This document shows positions 1 to 8,475 of a stretch of DNA of 64,000 nucleotides, piece after piece. The notes below the pieces were generated by a model. It saw nothing but the letters and a program-made list of their open reading frames with translations. It was not told where the DNA came from and ran no database searches. Made by a program: the position numbers and the translations under genes. This DNA is from Ectobacillus polymachus (GTDB lineage: Bacteria; Bacillota; Bacilli; Bacillales; Bacillaceae_G): positions 868,001 through 932,000 of the forward strand of contig NZ_JBLREB010000001.1 in the NCBI RefSeq assembly GCF_048159605.1, read 5' to 3'. How positions within the stretch are numbered: the stretch's first letter is position 1; the number at the start of each line of letters is the position of its first letter.

Positions 1-2
1 TG

Positions 3-53
3 TGCGCGGTGTATGACGTTATTTTTGCCATTTTTATTATGCGGTTTTATTAA
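3..53 (+). CDS. 3' end of an unidentified gene (partial)
   Basis: The first bases read openly in frame 3 (ending VYDVIFAIFIMRFY) up to a TAA at 51-53. The hydrophobic tail would suit the end of a membrane protein. It sits 19 bases before the next start codon, with that gene's ribosome site between them, so the two may be co-transcribed. Nothing more can be said because the gene begins outside the window. Confidence 0.35.
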   Translation, partial: CAVYDVIFAIFIMRFY

Positions 54-72
54 AAAAGGGGGATGAAATGAG

Positions 73-588
73 ATGAATACATTATTGCTGCAATGGGGAT
101 TATTCTCCTTCATGATCGGTCTTGCACTTTCGCTGCCATTGGCGGCTGTTCACTATCAAAAGAACTCGCCATTGAAAGGGATATTCACGAACTATCGAAA
201 ACTAAAATCAGCGCACTTGGATTACTTCATGCAGGCGTTAAGCGCAGCATTTGTTTATTTAATAGGGGTTGCTGCCAATATCGAGTTTGCAGGGTATATC
301 CTGGTTCCGTTTATTTTTGGTGTGATTATGAATCCAACGATTTTGTTATTAGAATCGACACCGTTTGTCCGGTCGGGTTGGATGAGGTTCATTTACCAAT
401 GCTTGCGGGCAACCAGCCCTGTTTTCCTTCTGTTTGCCTGGTTGGCGATTGCCTTTTTATCCTTGCCAACCTATATGACAATCATATTTTTAGCCGTGAT
501 TCTAATTGGTGGAATCGGTATAATTTCTTTTCTTATCAAGCGAGGGAGTCGGAAAGAAGACGGTGTAAAGATTATTGAGGTCGAATAA
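73..588 (+). CDS. small integral membrane protein, unknown function
   Basis: A 171-residue protein with about four membrane segments (roughly residues 5-27, 52-85, 112-130 and 134-155) and a charged C-terminal tail. The ATG at 73 follows a purine-rich A/G ribosome site (54-63). The spacing of a short N-terminal membrane segment, a basic loop ending in SAHLDYFMQAL, and further segments recalls the hydroxylaminobenzene-mutase-like family of small membrane proteins, but I would not name it on that. A good intrinsic terminator follows directly. An overlapping frame (93-578) is a shadow with no ribosome site. Confidence 0.75.
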   Translation: MNTLLLQWGLFSFMIGLALSLPLAAVHYQKNSPLKGIFTNYRKLKSAHLDYFMQALSAAFVYLIGVAANIEFAGYILVPFIFGVIMNPTILLLESTPFVRSGWMRFIYQCLRATSPVFLLFAWLAIAFLSLPTYMTIIFLAVILIGGIGIISFLIKRGSRKEDGVKIIEVE

Positions 589-596
589 AGTTAAGG

Positions 597-632
597 ACAT
601 CTTAACATTTTGTTAAGGTGTTTTCTTTTTTT
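597..632 (+). terminator. intrinsic terminator
   Basis: An 11-bp stem (ACATCTTAACA pairing with TGTTAAGGTGT, one T-G wobble) with a three-base loop is followed by a T-rich run. It closes the transcript of the small membrane protein gene. Confidence 0.8.
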
Positions 633-1015
633 TAGAGTTGAGAGGAACAATCGAAATACTCTTTAGTTAGGAGAAAAAGACATATATCCGAGATTGATGC
701 GGCGCAAATCGAGAGTAATGTCTTTTTTTCTGTTCCCATCATTATTTTTATACATGTTGATTTTAAAGTACCAATTAGTCATATGAAGTAAATATGTATT
801 TCCAACAGTAGATTGCCAATTATTGTACTTTAACGGGTGCTTTTGTTTAACAAAGGGTTGCATGGAATCAAGATAACAAAAAATACCATGCGGGGGTGCC
901 ACGAAATTTTGCGGTAATTCCCAAAAAGAGTGCGGTTTTTATCATGTTCAAACGAAATACAATGTGACAAAAGGATAGTCAATAACAAATAATCACATTT
1001 TGGTGTTAAAAAATT
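633..1015. other. intergenic stretch, no supported gene
   Basis: Nearly 400 bases with no ORF that has a ribosome site and plausible composition. A 79-codon frame on the minus strand (663-902) lacks both. The promoter of the following TTG-start gene should lie in the last 100 bases, but I see no convincing -35/-10 pair. Confidence 0.5.
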
Positions 1016-1030
1016 GAGGAGGGATATAAA

Positions 1031-2410
1031 TTGAAAAGGTTAGTAGTACGTTTAGCTGTTTATGTATTGATTTTCGCCGTATTTGTGGGAGGGATCGGGT
1101 TGTATGGCTTTAAACGGCATCAAAAAGATTTCTACTTAAACGTCCGCCATGAGCCAGTTCCTTCACTACAAGGAGTGAAAGTCCCTCAGTATGACCCCAA
1201 TAAACCAACTGTGGCAGTTGTGATGGCAGATTCAACAATACCAACTGAAGATTTCGATTTTCTCATTCCATACACACTGTTTTCTATGACGGATGCCTAC
1301 AATGTATATGCTGTTGCACCGGACAATAACATCAAGTCGTTATCAGGAGGTTTGGATGTGGTTCCACATTACTCTTATAAAGAATTAGATGAATTATTAG
1401 GTAAAAGTCCTGAAATTGTCGTGGTCCCTCTCATGCCAGGCGTTGATGAAAAAAAATATCAACCAACTCGTAAATGGATTCAGAAGCACTCTAATGATAA
1501 AACCACTTTTTTAAGTATTTGTGGCGGTTCAGAGAATCTTGCTGATGCAGGCTTATTAGAAGGAAAATCAGCCGCCTCACACTGGCAAGCGATTCCAGTA
1601 TTGAAAAAACAGTATCCTGACACACATTGGGTAGAAGACGTGAGGTATGTTCAAGAGGGTAATACGATAAGCACTGCTGGTCAAAGCGCAGGTATCGATG
1701 GTGTGCTGTATTTGATAGCACAACAGTTAGGAGAACCTATGGCAGTAAAAATTGCGAATGAAATCAATTATCCTTCTTATCACTTCGTTCAAAATCCAAG
1801 GGTGGACCACCCTTTTAACGTGGATTTAAAATTTGCAACATATTGGCTAAATCTTGGATTCCATTGGAATAAGAAACAGATGGGCGTCCTTCTATATAAT
1901 GATATGGACGAATTATCCTTATCTTCTATTTTTGATTCTTATGGAGACACCGGAACGACACAGGTATTAACCATTTCAAATTCAGATGCTCCTATTGCAA
2001 CTAAACATCATCTTAATATCGTGGCCCGACATCAAATATCGAATGCACCAAAATTAGATAAAATGATCATCCCCGGCGGCAATGCTAAATCAATCGCTAA
2101 TGCAGATATAAAACTTTGGAGTGAAAAAGGTAATGCTAAAGAAACGCTTTTGATTCATAGTAATTCACCAAACAGATTTGTATTTGAAGCACCATTGGAA
2201 GACTTAGCTAAACAAGAAGACCTTTTGACTGCCAAACATGCGGTGAAAAGATTCGAATATCGTGCGAATGGTATCCATCTCGAGGGCAAACCATATCCTC
2301 TTGAAACTTACGGCAATGTACTTCTAACCGGTTTACTAGCTTTGTTGGTAGCTTTCTGTATTGACAGACGATTCATTATGAAGAAAACAATTTTCAAATC
2401 GTATAAATAA
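1031..2410 (+). CDS. membrane-anchored DJ-1/PfpI (GATase1-like) protein
   Basis: A 459-residue protein starting at TTG 1031, chosen because GAGGAGGG sits just upstream. It has an N-terminal membrane segment (about residues 7-27), a DJ-1/PfpI-type domain (about 58-235), a second, weaker domain of the same type (about 283-400) and a C-terminal membrane segment (about 427-445). The first domain carries the nucleophile-elbow-like SICGGSENLADAGLLEG (Cys about 164) and a downstream SHW, the pattern seen in the GATase1 half of AraC/GlxA-type regulators, but there is no AraC DNA-binding domain. The bulk of the protein is probably outside the membrane. The role is unknown; the family includes proteases, glyoxalases, chaperones and ligand sensors. 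The gene appears monocistronic. Confidence 0.8.
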   Translation: MKRLVVRLAVYVLIFAVFVGGIGLYGFKRHQKDFYLNVRHEPVPSLQGVKVPQYDPNKPTVAVVMADSTIPTEDFDFLIPYTLFSMTDAYNVYAVAPDNNIKSLSGGLDVVPHYSYKELDELLGKSPEIVVVPLMPGVDEKKYQPTRKWIQKHSNDKTTFLSICGGSENLADAGLLEGKSAASHWQAIPVLKKQYPDTHWVEDVRYVQEGNTISTAGQSAGIDGVLYLIAQQLGEPMAVKIANEINYPSYHFVQNPRVDHPFNVDLKFATYWLNLGFHWNKKQMGVLLYNDMDELSLSSIFDSYGDTGTTQVLTISNSDAPIATKHHLNIVARHQISNAPKLDKMIIPGGNAKSIANADIKLWSEKGNAKETLLIHSNSPNRFVFEAPLEDLAKQEDLLTAKHAVKRFEYRANGIHLEGKPYPLETYGNVLLTGLLALLVAFCIDRRFIMKKTIFKSYK

Positions 2411-2425
2411 GTCAGTAATCACTAC

Positions 2426-2445
2426 CGCCTTCGGGCGTTTTTTTA
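2426..2445 (+). terminator. intrinsic terminator
   Basis: CGCC-TTCG-GGCG, a stable UUCG tetraloop stem followed by seven T. It ends the DJ-1/PfpI-like gene. Confidence 0.85.
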
Positions 2446-2499
2446 TTCTCACCATTTCGATAACTATCATTATATTAAATTAACGAACCATGGAGACCC

Positions 2500-2850
2500 G
2501 ACATTCCACCAACTCCGCTATCCTGCCCGTTTGAGGCGCTTACCTGGGAAGTTGTGAAAGTAAGCTGAACAGTCGAAGTCAGCAGAGGTCATAGTACCAA
2601 TCTTAAAGCGAAAGATTGGGAAGGACTGAATCATGGAAGAGTGTGGAATAAAATCAGCGTTCATGACATTCGTTGAAGCAGACAATCCTATAAGAGGACG
2701 TACTCTAAGAAACACGTGGTGAATTCTACGAAAAGCTTGGAGAGGGCTGAGAATAGTTATGGCACAATGAATAGAAAAGCATAACGGACCACGAGATACA
2801 AAATCGTGGTCCGTTTGATTCCATGAAACCGCCGTATACGGATATTTAAA
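2500..2850 (+). mobile_element. remnant of a group II intron, internally deleted
   Basis: The stretch around 2560-2620 contains the phrase GTCAGCAGAGGTCATAGTAC, which in bacterial group II introns lies just before or at the start of the reverse transcriptase (LtrA) gene (read in frame: VEVSRGHST). Near 2827-2840 ACCGCCGTATACGG matches the first strand of a typical intron domain V in Bacillus introns, but the sequence breaks off there and the second strand is missing. No reverse transcriptase ORF remains. I read this as a scar left after loss of almost the whole intron-encoded protein. The assignment rests on remembered intron sequences, and the exact ends are uncertain. Confidence 0.6.
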
Positions 2851-3022
2851 AAAGTTGAAAAATCATATTCTGGCAGCCAATGCCTTTTCTCCTGCTATAA
2901 AATACGTGTTTATAAGATATTTTTAATCAAACTTTATTTTAAACCTACAATTCTTGATGATTAAGAAAAAACAGTTTCAAAGACCCTTATAAAAATATTT
3001 CAAGGTTTTTTAAAATTTTGTG

Positions 3023-3050
3023 TTGCATCTTACTTTTTCTGTTATATAAT
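3023..3050 (+). promoter_or_regulatory. sigma-A-type promoter
   Basis: TTGCAT, 16 bases, TATAAT, ending 51 bases before the start codon of the 48-residue gene that follows, whose ribosome site is strong. Confidence 0.55.
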
Positions 3051-3101
3051 AGAATTAACACAAACAGAACTGTATTAATACAATAAAGGGAGGAATTAAA
3101 A

Positions 3102-3248
3102 ATGGCTAGAAAAGAACGTAAAAACATGATCGAGTTTATTGCAATGAATAAAGGTTTACACAAAGATACGTTAATATTCATGACAGATGCTGAGATTGAA
3201 CATATTTATAATGTAACTTATTTTCATCTTCAAGAAATTGCAGAATAA
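3102..3248 (+). CDS. small protein, BH0509-like
   Basis: A 48-residue protein (MARKERKNMIEF at the start) with a strong AAGGGAGG ribosome site and a good promoter upstream. The sequence resembles the small BH0509-type family of Bacillus proteins as I remember it (RKERxNMIEF near the start, MTDAEIE in the middle). The function is unknown. It lies between two mobile-element scars. Confidence 0.65.
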   Translation: MARKERKNMIEFIAMNKGLHKDTLIFMTDAEIEHIYNVTYFHLQEIAE

Positions 3249-3292
3249 TTAAATACGAATACTAAGTAAAAAAGTTGCACCGTTTTACCCCT

Positions 3293-3412
3293 TGAACTGC
3301 TCCCTGTCAAGTAGACGGTGGAAATAATAAAAATACGTTAAGCGGCTTGAGTTCTGAATTCTAAAGGGCTCAGGCCGTTTAATCGTTTCTGGTAGCATAA
3401 CCAAAATGATCT
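3293..3412 (-). pseudogene. 3' end of an IS3-family transposase gene with terminal inverted repeat
   Basis: On the minus strand the sequence reads YQKRLNGLSPLEFRTQAA and then stops (stop codon at 3338-3340), the classic C-terminus of an IS3/IS150-group OrfB integrase. It is followed by a candidate IS end around 3293-3317 (TGAACTGCTCCCTGTCAAGT). No upstream coding part survives, so this is a one-ended remnant directly in front of the TPP-riboswitch operon. Confidence 0.7.
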
Positions 3413-3430
3413 TTACAACCAATTTAAAAG

Positions 3431-3457
3431 TTGCGGTATTCTTTAGTAAGGTATAAG
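3431..3457 (+). promoter_or_regulatory. possible promoter of the TPP-riboswitch operon
   Basis: TTGCGG and TATAAG separated by only 15 bases, lying 25 bases before the conserved start of the riboswitch. The position is right but the spacing is short. Confidence 0.35.
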
Positions 3458-3481
3458 ATTAAAGAACTAAAGTGAATAGAC

Positions 3482-3575
3482 TACTAGGGGTGCCATTTAT
3501 TTGGCTGAGAGAAAAACTCATTGTTTTTTAACCCTTTGAACCTGATCTGGAAATACCAGCGTAGGAAAGTAGTGG
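3482..3575 (+). promoter_or_regulatory. TPP riboswitch (THI box)
   Basis: The conserved THI-box elements appear in order: ACTAGGGGTGCC, GGCTGAGAG, CCCTTTGAACCTGATCTGG, and TACCAGCGTAGGAAAGTAG. It is followed by an intrinsic terminator and then by the permease/LuxE/LuxC/SDR operon. In this class high TPP normally favours termination, so the operon should be on when thiamin pyrophosphate is scarce. Confidence 0.95.
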
Positions 3576-3598
3576 AAAAATTAAATTTTTCTCTACCT

Positions 3599-3634
3599 TT
3601 AAAGCCAGGTCCAATAGTGGATGTGGCTTTTTAT
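3599..3634 (+). terminator. riboswitch-controlled terminator
   Basis: AAAGCCA pairs with TGGCTTT around an inner TCCA/TGGA stem, followed by a T run. It lies about 25 bases after the aptamer and before the first structural gene, the usual expression platform for transcriptional control. Confidence 0.75.
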
Positions 3635-3752
3635 TTTGGGGAAAAACGGAAGGGCTGGTTTATAGGATACGAAAAGAACAAAATCCGAGTTTGTGAAACT
3701 TAGGACAGCTGAAATGGTGACAACATCTGATACAACAAAAGGGGAAAAAAGA

Positions 3753-5066
3753 ATGGAAACAGAAAGAATAAATAATTCATTAGAAGAGGGAATTGATACA
3801 AAATTACCGCCAGTTAAAGGGATTTTGTACGGCTTACAGCATGTGTTTGTTTCAAATGTGTGGCTCGACCCTATTTTTGTTGCAGCAATGATTGGGCTCC
3901 CTTTATCGTTATCTGCAAATATTGTGAATGCAATCTTTATCTCTGCAGGGCTGGTAACTCTTGTCCAGGCAACAAAGCTTGTTCGTTTACCGATTGTTCA
4001 AGGACCTTCTGCAGCATTCGACTCCATTATGATTTCTGCGGGGAAGGCGAACGGTCTTGCTGCAGCGAGTGGAGGTATTTTTCTTAGTGCTATTATCTTT
4101 TTTATCTTGTCTATTACTGGAGTAATTGGAAAATTAAAAGCCTTGTTTACACCGGTCATTTCGGGAACGGTTATTTTTATTGTAGGTATTTCCTTATCAA
4201 GCTTTACCTTGTTTGAATTTTTAGGCGGAACACCTGGTATGGCTACTTTTGCACAACCAACTACGTTACTTATGTCGATTCCAACCGCAGCGATTGTTGT
4301 CCTTTTATCCCTTTTTGGCAAAGGAACATTAAAATCATTCTCATTTCTGATTGCCTTAGTGGTCGGGGATATCATTGCCTTTTGTCTGGGAAAAACAAAC
4401 TTTTCAGCTATCGCTGATAAAGCTTGGTTTGGGCTGCCACAGTTTCTTCCATATGGGCATTTAGCCTTTCATTGGAGTACCTTTATTACATTTTTCGTCG
4501 CCTATCTGGTTGCGGTTATTGAAGCGATGGGCGTTTATCAGGCTGCAGCCGAAATGCTGAAGATTGATCTTGATTCGAAAAGGATTAGGAATGGATTTGC
4601 CGGGGAGGCAGGCGGCTCGTTGCTATCCTCGCTGATTGGGGGATTTCCAACGACTGCCTTTGCCCAGAATGTTGGTCTTTTACGATTAACCGGTGTAGGC
4701 TCAAGACAGCCTGTCATGATTGCTGGTATCATCTTTTTGATTTTAGGTTTTGTGCCAAAGGCAGGGGCATTACTTGCTTTAACTCCTGACGCAGTGGTTG
4801 GGGGCATCTTTTTACCGGCTGCAGCCAGCTTGATCTTTACCGGTGTCTCTTTAATTGGAAAAATGGAAAAAACAGATACGAATTATATGATCACTGGTCT
4901 TTCTATTTTGCTGGCGGTTAGTCTACCAACCTATTTCAAGGATGTTACAGGAACAGTAGGAACATTTCTTTCCAATAGTATTTTAATTGCTGCGTTCTCA
5001 TCAATTATCCTTCACGTCATGCTTATTAATATACCTCGTTTATTCAAAAAGGAGACAAGCAAATGA
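3753..5066 (+). CDS. NCS2-family nucleobase-type permease under TPP control
   Basis: A 437-residue polytopic membrane protein (about 12-14 segments) of the nucleobase:cation symporter-2 family (uracil/xanthine permeases). Family features include QHVFVSNVWLDP near the N-terminus, the QGPSAAFDSI segment, the conserved acidic helix VAVIEAMGVYQAAAE and GGFPTTAFAQNVGLL. I place the start at ATG 3753 because AAAAGGGGAAA sits just upstream; a frame extension to GTG 3693 lacks a site. The substrate is not shown by the sequence. Because a TPP riboswitch precedes it, a pyrimidine thiamin precursor or its oxidised form is a better guess than uracil or xanthine. It overlaps the next gene by 4 bp (ATGA), so the genes are coupled. 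Confidence 0.85.
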   Translation: METERINNSLEEGIDTKLPPVKGILYGLQHVFVSNVWLDPIFVAAMIGLPLSLSANIVNAIFISAGLVTLVQATKLVRLPIVQGPSAAFDSIMISAGKANGLAAASGGIFLSAIIFFILSITGVIGKLKALFTPVISGTVIFIVGISLSSFTLFEFLGGTPGMATFAQPTTLLMSIPTAAIVVLLSLFGKGTLKSFSFLIALVVGDIIAFCLGKTNFSAIADKAWFGLPQFLPYGHLAFHWSTFITFFVAYLVAVIEAMGVYQAAAEMLKIDLDSKRIRNGFAGEAGGSLLSSLIGGFPTTAFAQNVGLLRLTGVGSRQPVMIAGIIFLILGFVPKAGALLALTPDAVVGGIFLPAAASLIFTGVSLIGKMEKTDTNYMITGLSILLAVSLPTYFKDVTGTVGTFLSNSILIAAFSSIILHVMLINIPRLFKKETSK

Positions 5067-6172
5067 GAGAGGATTCGGTAAAAATTACGACTGAGATCAT
5101 TGCGTTTATTGAACGATACAAAGAAGAAGATTCTTCTGATAAAGATTACAACGACATCGCTTTAAAGCTTTTTAAATTTCAATTTCAATATAATCAACCA
5201 TATAAAAAATTTTGCCAGGCAAAACGAAAAACACCGTTAACGGTGAAACACTGGAGTCAAATTCCTCCGATCCCTATTCAAGGATTCAAGGAATTAACGT
5301 TATCGTGTGAGCCGGCAGATGAGGTCAAGGCTGTTTTTATGACAAGCGGGACAACCAATCCAAATTCTAAGGGGAAAAATTATCACCCGACATTTGAAGT
5401 CTGGGATCGGTCAATGAAATACCCTTTTAAGAAATTTGTGCTGCCGGATTGTGAAAAAATAACCACCTTTGTCTTGTCACCTGCAGAGGACCTGAACAAA
5501 AACTCATCCCTGTCACGCTATTTATCCAATGCTGTTACCTTCTTTGGTACAGAAAACAGCCGGTTTTTTTTCCATGAAAATGGCTTAGATATGAAAGGAT
5601 TAACGGAAGCATTACGGGAATGTGAGGAGCGGAAGGAACCTGTTATGTTACTGGGGGCTACCTTTGCTTATGTTCATTTACTCGATTATTTAAAAGAAGC
5701 GAATCTTCAGTTTAAGCTGGGAAGCGGCAGCCTTATTTTTGATACCGGCGGCTTTAAAGGTCAATCGCGTGAAGTGGAAATGGAAAAATTATATGAAGAT
5801 TTTGCGGAATTTTTTCAGGTTGGAAGAACCAAGTGCATCAATATGTACGGGATGACGGAGTTATGCTCGCAAATGTATGATCAAACCATTCTTTCATCCT
5901 ATTTGGACGGAGAGGTTATTTTTGATAAAGCTGGCCCTGCCTGGGTTAAAACGCTTGTACTTGATACGAATACACTAGAACCGGTCAAAGATGGAGATGT
6001 TGGGGTCATTGCTCACTATGATCTGGCGAACTGGAATTCATCTCTAGCTATTTTAACAGAAGATATTGGATACAAAACAAAAAACGGGTTTGTTTTACTA
6101 GGAAGAGTAAAAGGATCGGAAGCAAGAGGATGCTCGATTGCAGTCGACCAGTTAATCCAAGCGAACAAATGA
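5063..6172 (+). CDS. LuxE-like acyl-protein synthetase
   Basis: A 369-residue protein of the LuxE family in the adenylate-forming superfamily. It carries the family's phosphate-binding-like MTSGTTNPNSKG (residues 93-104), a GGFKG segment, NMYGMTELCSQ near residue 263 (the adenylate-binding motif) and a C-terminal ED-type strand followed by LLGRVKGSEARGCS. In bioluminescent bacteria LuxE activates a carboxylic acid to acyl-AMP, transfers it to its own Cys and passes it to LuxC. Here there is no luciferase, so the acid is something else. It overlaps the permease gene by 4 bp and is directly followed by a luxC-like gene, which suggests the two enzymes work as a carboxylate reductase complex. Confidence 0.85.
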   Translation: MREDSVKITTEIIAFIERYKEEDSSDKDYNDIALKLFKFQFQYNQPYKKFCQAKRKTPLTVKHWSQIPPIPIQGFKELTLSCEPADEVKAVFMTSGTTNPNSKGKNYHPTFEVWDRSMKYPFKKFVLPDCEKITTFVLSPAEDLNKNSSLSRYLSNAVTFFGTENSRFFFHENGLDMKGLTEALRECEERKEPVMLLGATFAYVHLLDYLKEANLQFKLGSGSLIFDTGGFKGQSREVEMEKLYEDFAEFFQVGRTKCINMYGMTELCSQMYDQTILSSYLDGEVIFDKAGPAWVKTLVLDTNTLEPVKDGDVGVIAHYDLANWNSSLAILTEDIGYKTKNGFVLLGRVKGSEARGCSIAVDQLIQANK

Positions 6173-6186
6173 GGGGGAACGGCATC

Positions 6187-7644
6187 TTGGACATAGAAGA
6201 GATTCCTGCTTATTGGCTGCCAAAAGAGGTACAATTAACCTCTTTTCGCGAAGAAACCATTGCGACAGCAGACAGATCATTTCTATTAAAATATCCACTT
6301 TTAACAAGTGAACAAATCCAAATGATCGGGAGTACCGTGCAAAAGAACCGGGACCACTATTTAGCGAAGCTGGGAACAAATGAAATTATTGAAAAAATTG
6401 ATCAGGCAGTCTCCAAATGGCTCGTTCCAGAATACCCGCTGCGAAAGTTAGCAGAGGCGCTTATTCCAATAGTTACTGGCTATGATGCGGAAATGGTCCG
6501 ACTTGAATTAAAAAGGTATATCCGGACGTTTCGGAAGAAGGAATTATTACGCTTTCTTGATGAAGAGTTTGACCAGCCTGCCATGCTGGATGAGTTTCGT
6601 CCTCGAAAATCAGGAGGATTCACGCGGGCATATGGACCAAAGTCGATTTTTCATGTTTTTTCAGGGAATGTTCCAGGTGTCCAAATTTGGAGTTTACTTA
6701 TGGGGCTTATTCTGAAATCTGCCAATCTTGGCAAGACTTCAACCTCTGAGCCTCTGTTTCCAGTCTTGTTTGCAAGATCACTGGCAGAGGTAGATGAAAA
6801 ACTTGCAGAGGCGATTGCAATTTTACCTTGGAAAGGCGGGACGAGCGAGCTTGAGGAAGCAGCGATCGATTTTGCAGAATCGGTTATCGTCTATGGGTCT
6901 AATAAAGCCGTCGATGGGATTCAAAAAATGGTTCCGCCTTCGAAAACGTTTTTAACATACGGTCATAAAATTAGTTTGGCGGTAATTGGGAAGGAAGCAC
7001 TAACGCCAGATCATTATTATGAAACAATTTTTAAATTGGCTGAAGATATGTCCATTTATGACCAACAAAGCTGTATGTCGCCACAATCCGTTCTTGTTGA
7101 AACAGGAGGAGCCATCAGTCCGAAGCAATTGGCACAAATGCTTGCAGCAGAACTTGAACGGTACAATAAAAAAAGACCAAGAGCAAAGCTTTCAGATGAA
7201 GAGGCCATGTCCATTCATCGGCTTAGGCACCAGTATGAACTTCAGGCAGTTAGCGATCAGAAAGTTTCTGTCTATGCCAGCCAGCATAACACAGCCTGGA
7301 CGGTTTTTTACCATAATGAACCAGACTTTGCTGGATCTGCGTTAAATCGGACCATCCATGTGTTTTCATCTGAAGAATTGGAAGAGGATCTTCAAAAAAT
7401 GCAGCCATTAGAGCAGTACTTACAATCATGCGGCATCGCAGTTTCACCAGTTCGGCTTTTTAGGATGGCAGAAATGCTCGGGAATTTAGGTGTCAATCGA
7501 ATTTGTTCAATTGGTGAAATGAATCGCGCCAAGCCGGGCTGGCATCATGATGGCAGATTTAACTTACTTAATTTGGTCCGGATGGTGGATATTGAGCGGA
7601 ATGTGGAAGAAGACATTGAACAGTATGATCCGGATGTGGAGTAG
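6187..7644 (+). CDS. LuxC-like acyl-CoA/acyl-protein reductase
   Basis: A 485-residue LuxC-family member of the aldehyde dehydrogenase superfamily. It should take the acyl group from the LuxE-like partner and reduce it with NAD(P)H to an aldehyde. Visible family features are FHVFSGNVPGVQIWSL (about 155-170), LPWKGGTSELEEAA (about 213-226) and the active-site Cys in DQQSCMSPQ (Cys 296). The start is TTG 6187, because GAGGGGG lies 8 bases upstream and overlaps the luxE stop; the longer frame from 6130 has no site. The gene follows the LuxE-like gene by 14 bases and precedes the SDR by 14 bases. Confidence 0.85.
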   Translation: MDIEEIPAYWLPKEVQLTSFREETIATADRSFLLKYPLLTSEQIQMIGSTVQKNRDHYLAKLGTNEIIEKIDQAVSKWLVPEYPLRKLAEALIPIVTGYDAEMVRLELKRYIRTFRKKELLRFLDEEFDQPAMLDEFRPRKSGGFTRAYGPKSIFHVFSGNVPGVQIWSLLMGLILKSANLGKTSTSEPLFPVLFARSLAEVDEKLAEAIAILPWKGGTSELEEAAIDFAESVIVYGSNKAVDGIQKMVPPSKTFLTYGHKISLAVIGKEALTPDHYYETIFKLAEDMSIYDQQSCMSPQSVLVETGGAISPKQLAQMLAAELERYNKKRPRAKLSDEEAMSIHRLRHQYELQAVSDQKVSVYASQHNTAWTVFYHNEPDFAGSALNRTIHVFSSEELEEDLQKMQPLEQYLQSCGIAVSPVRLFRMAEMLGNLGVNRICSIGEMNRAKPGWHHDGRFNLLNLVRMVDIERNVEEDIEQYDPDVE

Positions 7645-7658
7645 AAAGAAGGCTGACT

Positions 7659-8426
7659 ATGAATTTACAAGATAAAATTGTCTTAGTAACAGGTGCGAGC
7701 AGGGGGATTGGGGCTGCAATTGCGAAAAAATTTTCTGCTGAGGGTGCTTTTGTGGTCGTAAATTATTTAAAAAATCAATCCCTTGCAGAGGCTGTGGTCA
7801 CTGAAATTGAATCACTTGGGGGGCAAGGAGCTGCCATCCAGGCAGATGTTCGGAATGCCGACCAAGTAAATGAGATGATGGGACAAATCATTGATGAATT
7901 TGGCGGTATTGATGTAGTGGTCAATAATGCCTTAAGCCACTATACGTTTAATCCGAAAACACGGAAAACAGCATGGGAAATGGAATGGGAAGACTATGAG
8001 GAACAGCTTCAGGGGAATGTCCACGGCGCCTATAACATTTGCAAGGCGGCGCTGCCCTATATGAGAGACCGTTGTTCAGGAAGAATCATTAACATTGTCA
8101 GTAATTTAATGGATTTTCCCGTGATTCCCTATCATGACTATTCAACAGCGAAAGCGGCCCTGCTTGGCTTTACCCGGAATCTTGCAAAAGAGTTAGGCGC
8201 ATTTGGGATTACCGTCAACGCGGTTTCACCGGGCCTTACCTATCCAACCGACTCCAGCTATGAAACGAAGGAGGACGTAAGAAATTCGATCATCCAGTTA
8301 ACCCCGATGTGCCGTTTGGCTATGCCTGAGGATATTGCCGGTGCTGTATTATTCCTCGCCTCTGATTGGGCATCGTTTATTACTGGGCAATGCATCAATG
8401 TTGACGGTGGATTGGTGATGAAATAA
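7659..8426 (+). CDS. short-chain dehydrogenase/reductase (FabG-like), last gene of the TPP operon
   Basis: A 255-residue classical SDR with TGASRGIG (11-18) for NAD(P)H binding, NNA (89-91), catalytic Ser 148, Tyr 161 and Lys 165 (YSTAK), and a C-terminal GQCINVDGG. It could be read as a 3-oxoacyl-ACP reductase, but its place after LuxE- and LuxC-like enzymes suggests that it reduces the aldehyde they form to an alcohol. It is followed by a strong terminator that closes the operon. Confidence 0.85.
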   Translation: MNLQDKIVLVTGASRGIGAAIAKKFSAEGAFVVVNYLKNQSLAEAVVTEIESLGGQGAAIQADVRNADQVNEMMGQIIDEFGGIDVVVNNALSHYTFNPKTRKTAWEMEWEDYEEQLQGNVHGAYNICKAALPYMRDRCSGRIINIVSNLMDFPVIPYHDYSTAKAALLGFTRNLAKELGAFGITVNAVSPGLTYPTDSSYETKEDVRNSIIQLTPMCRLAMPEDIAGAVLFLASDWASFITGQCINVDGGLVMK

Positions 8427-8441
8427 CATCAGGCAACAAAT

Positions 8442-8475
8442 AAAAAACTCCTTCATTTTAGGAAAGGAGTTTTTT
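8442..8475 (+). terminator. intrinsic terminator of the TPP operon
   Basis: AAAAACTCCTT pairs with AAGGAGTTTTT across a short loop. Both arms carry A/T runs, so it may work in both directions. It ends the four-gene operon 15 bases after the SDR stop. Confidence 0.85.

Noticed and set aside
663..902. A 79-codon minus-strand frame
   Set aside because: It has no ribosome site or recognisable motif, and its composition is not protein-like.
5063..8426. Is this part of a bioluminescence system?
   Set aside because: There are no luxA/luxB subunits nearby; the LLM oxidoreductase at 44288 is 36 kb away with its own signals. The THI-box points to vitamin metabolism.
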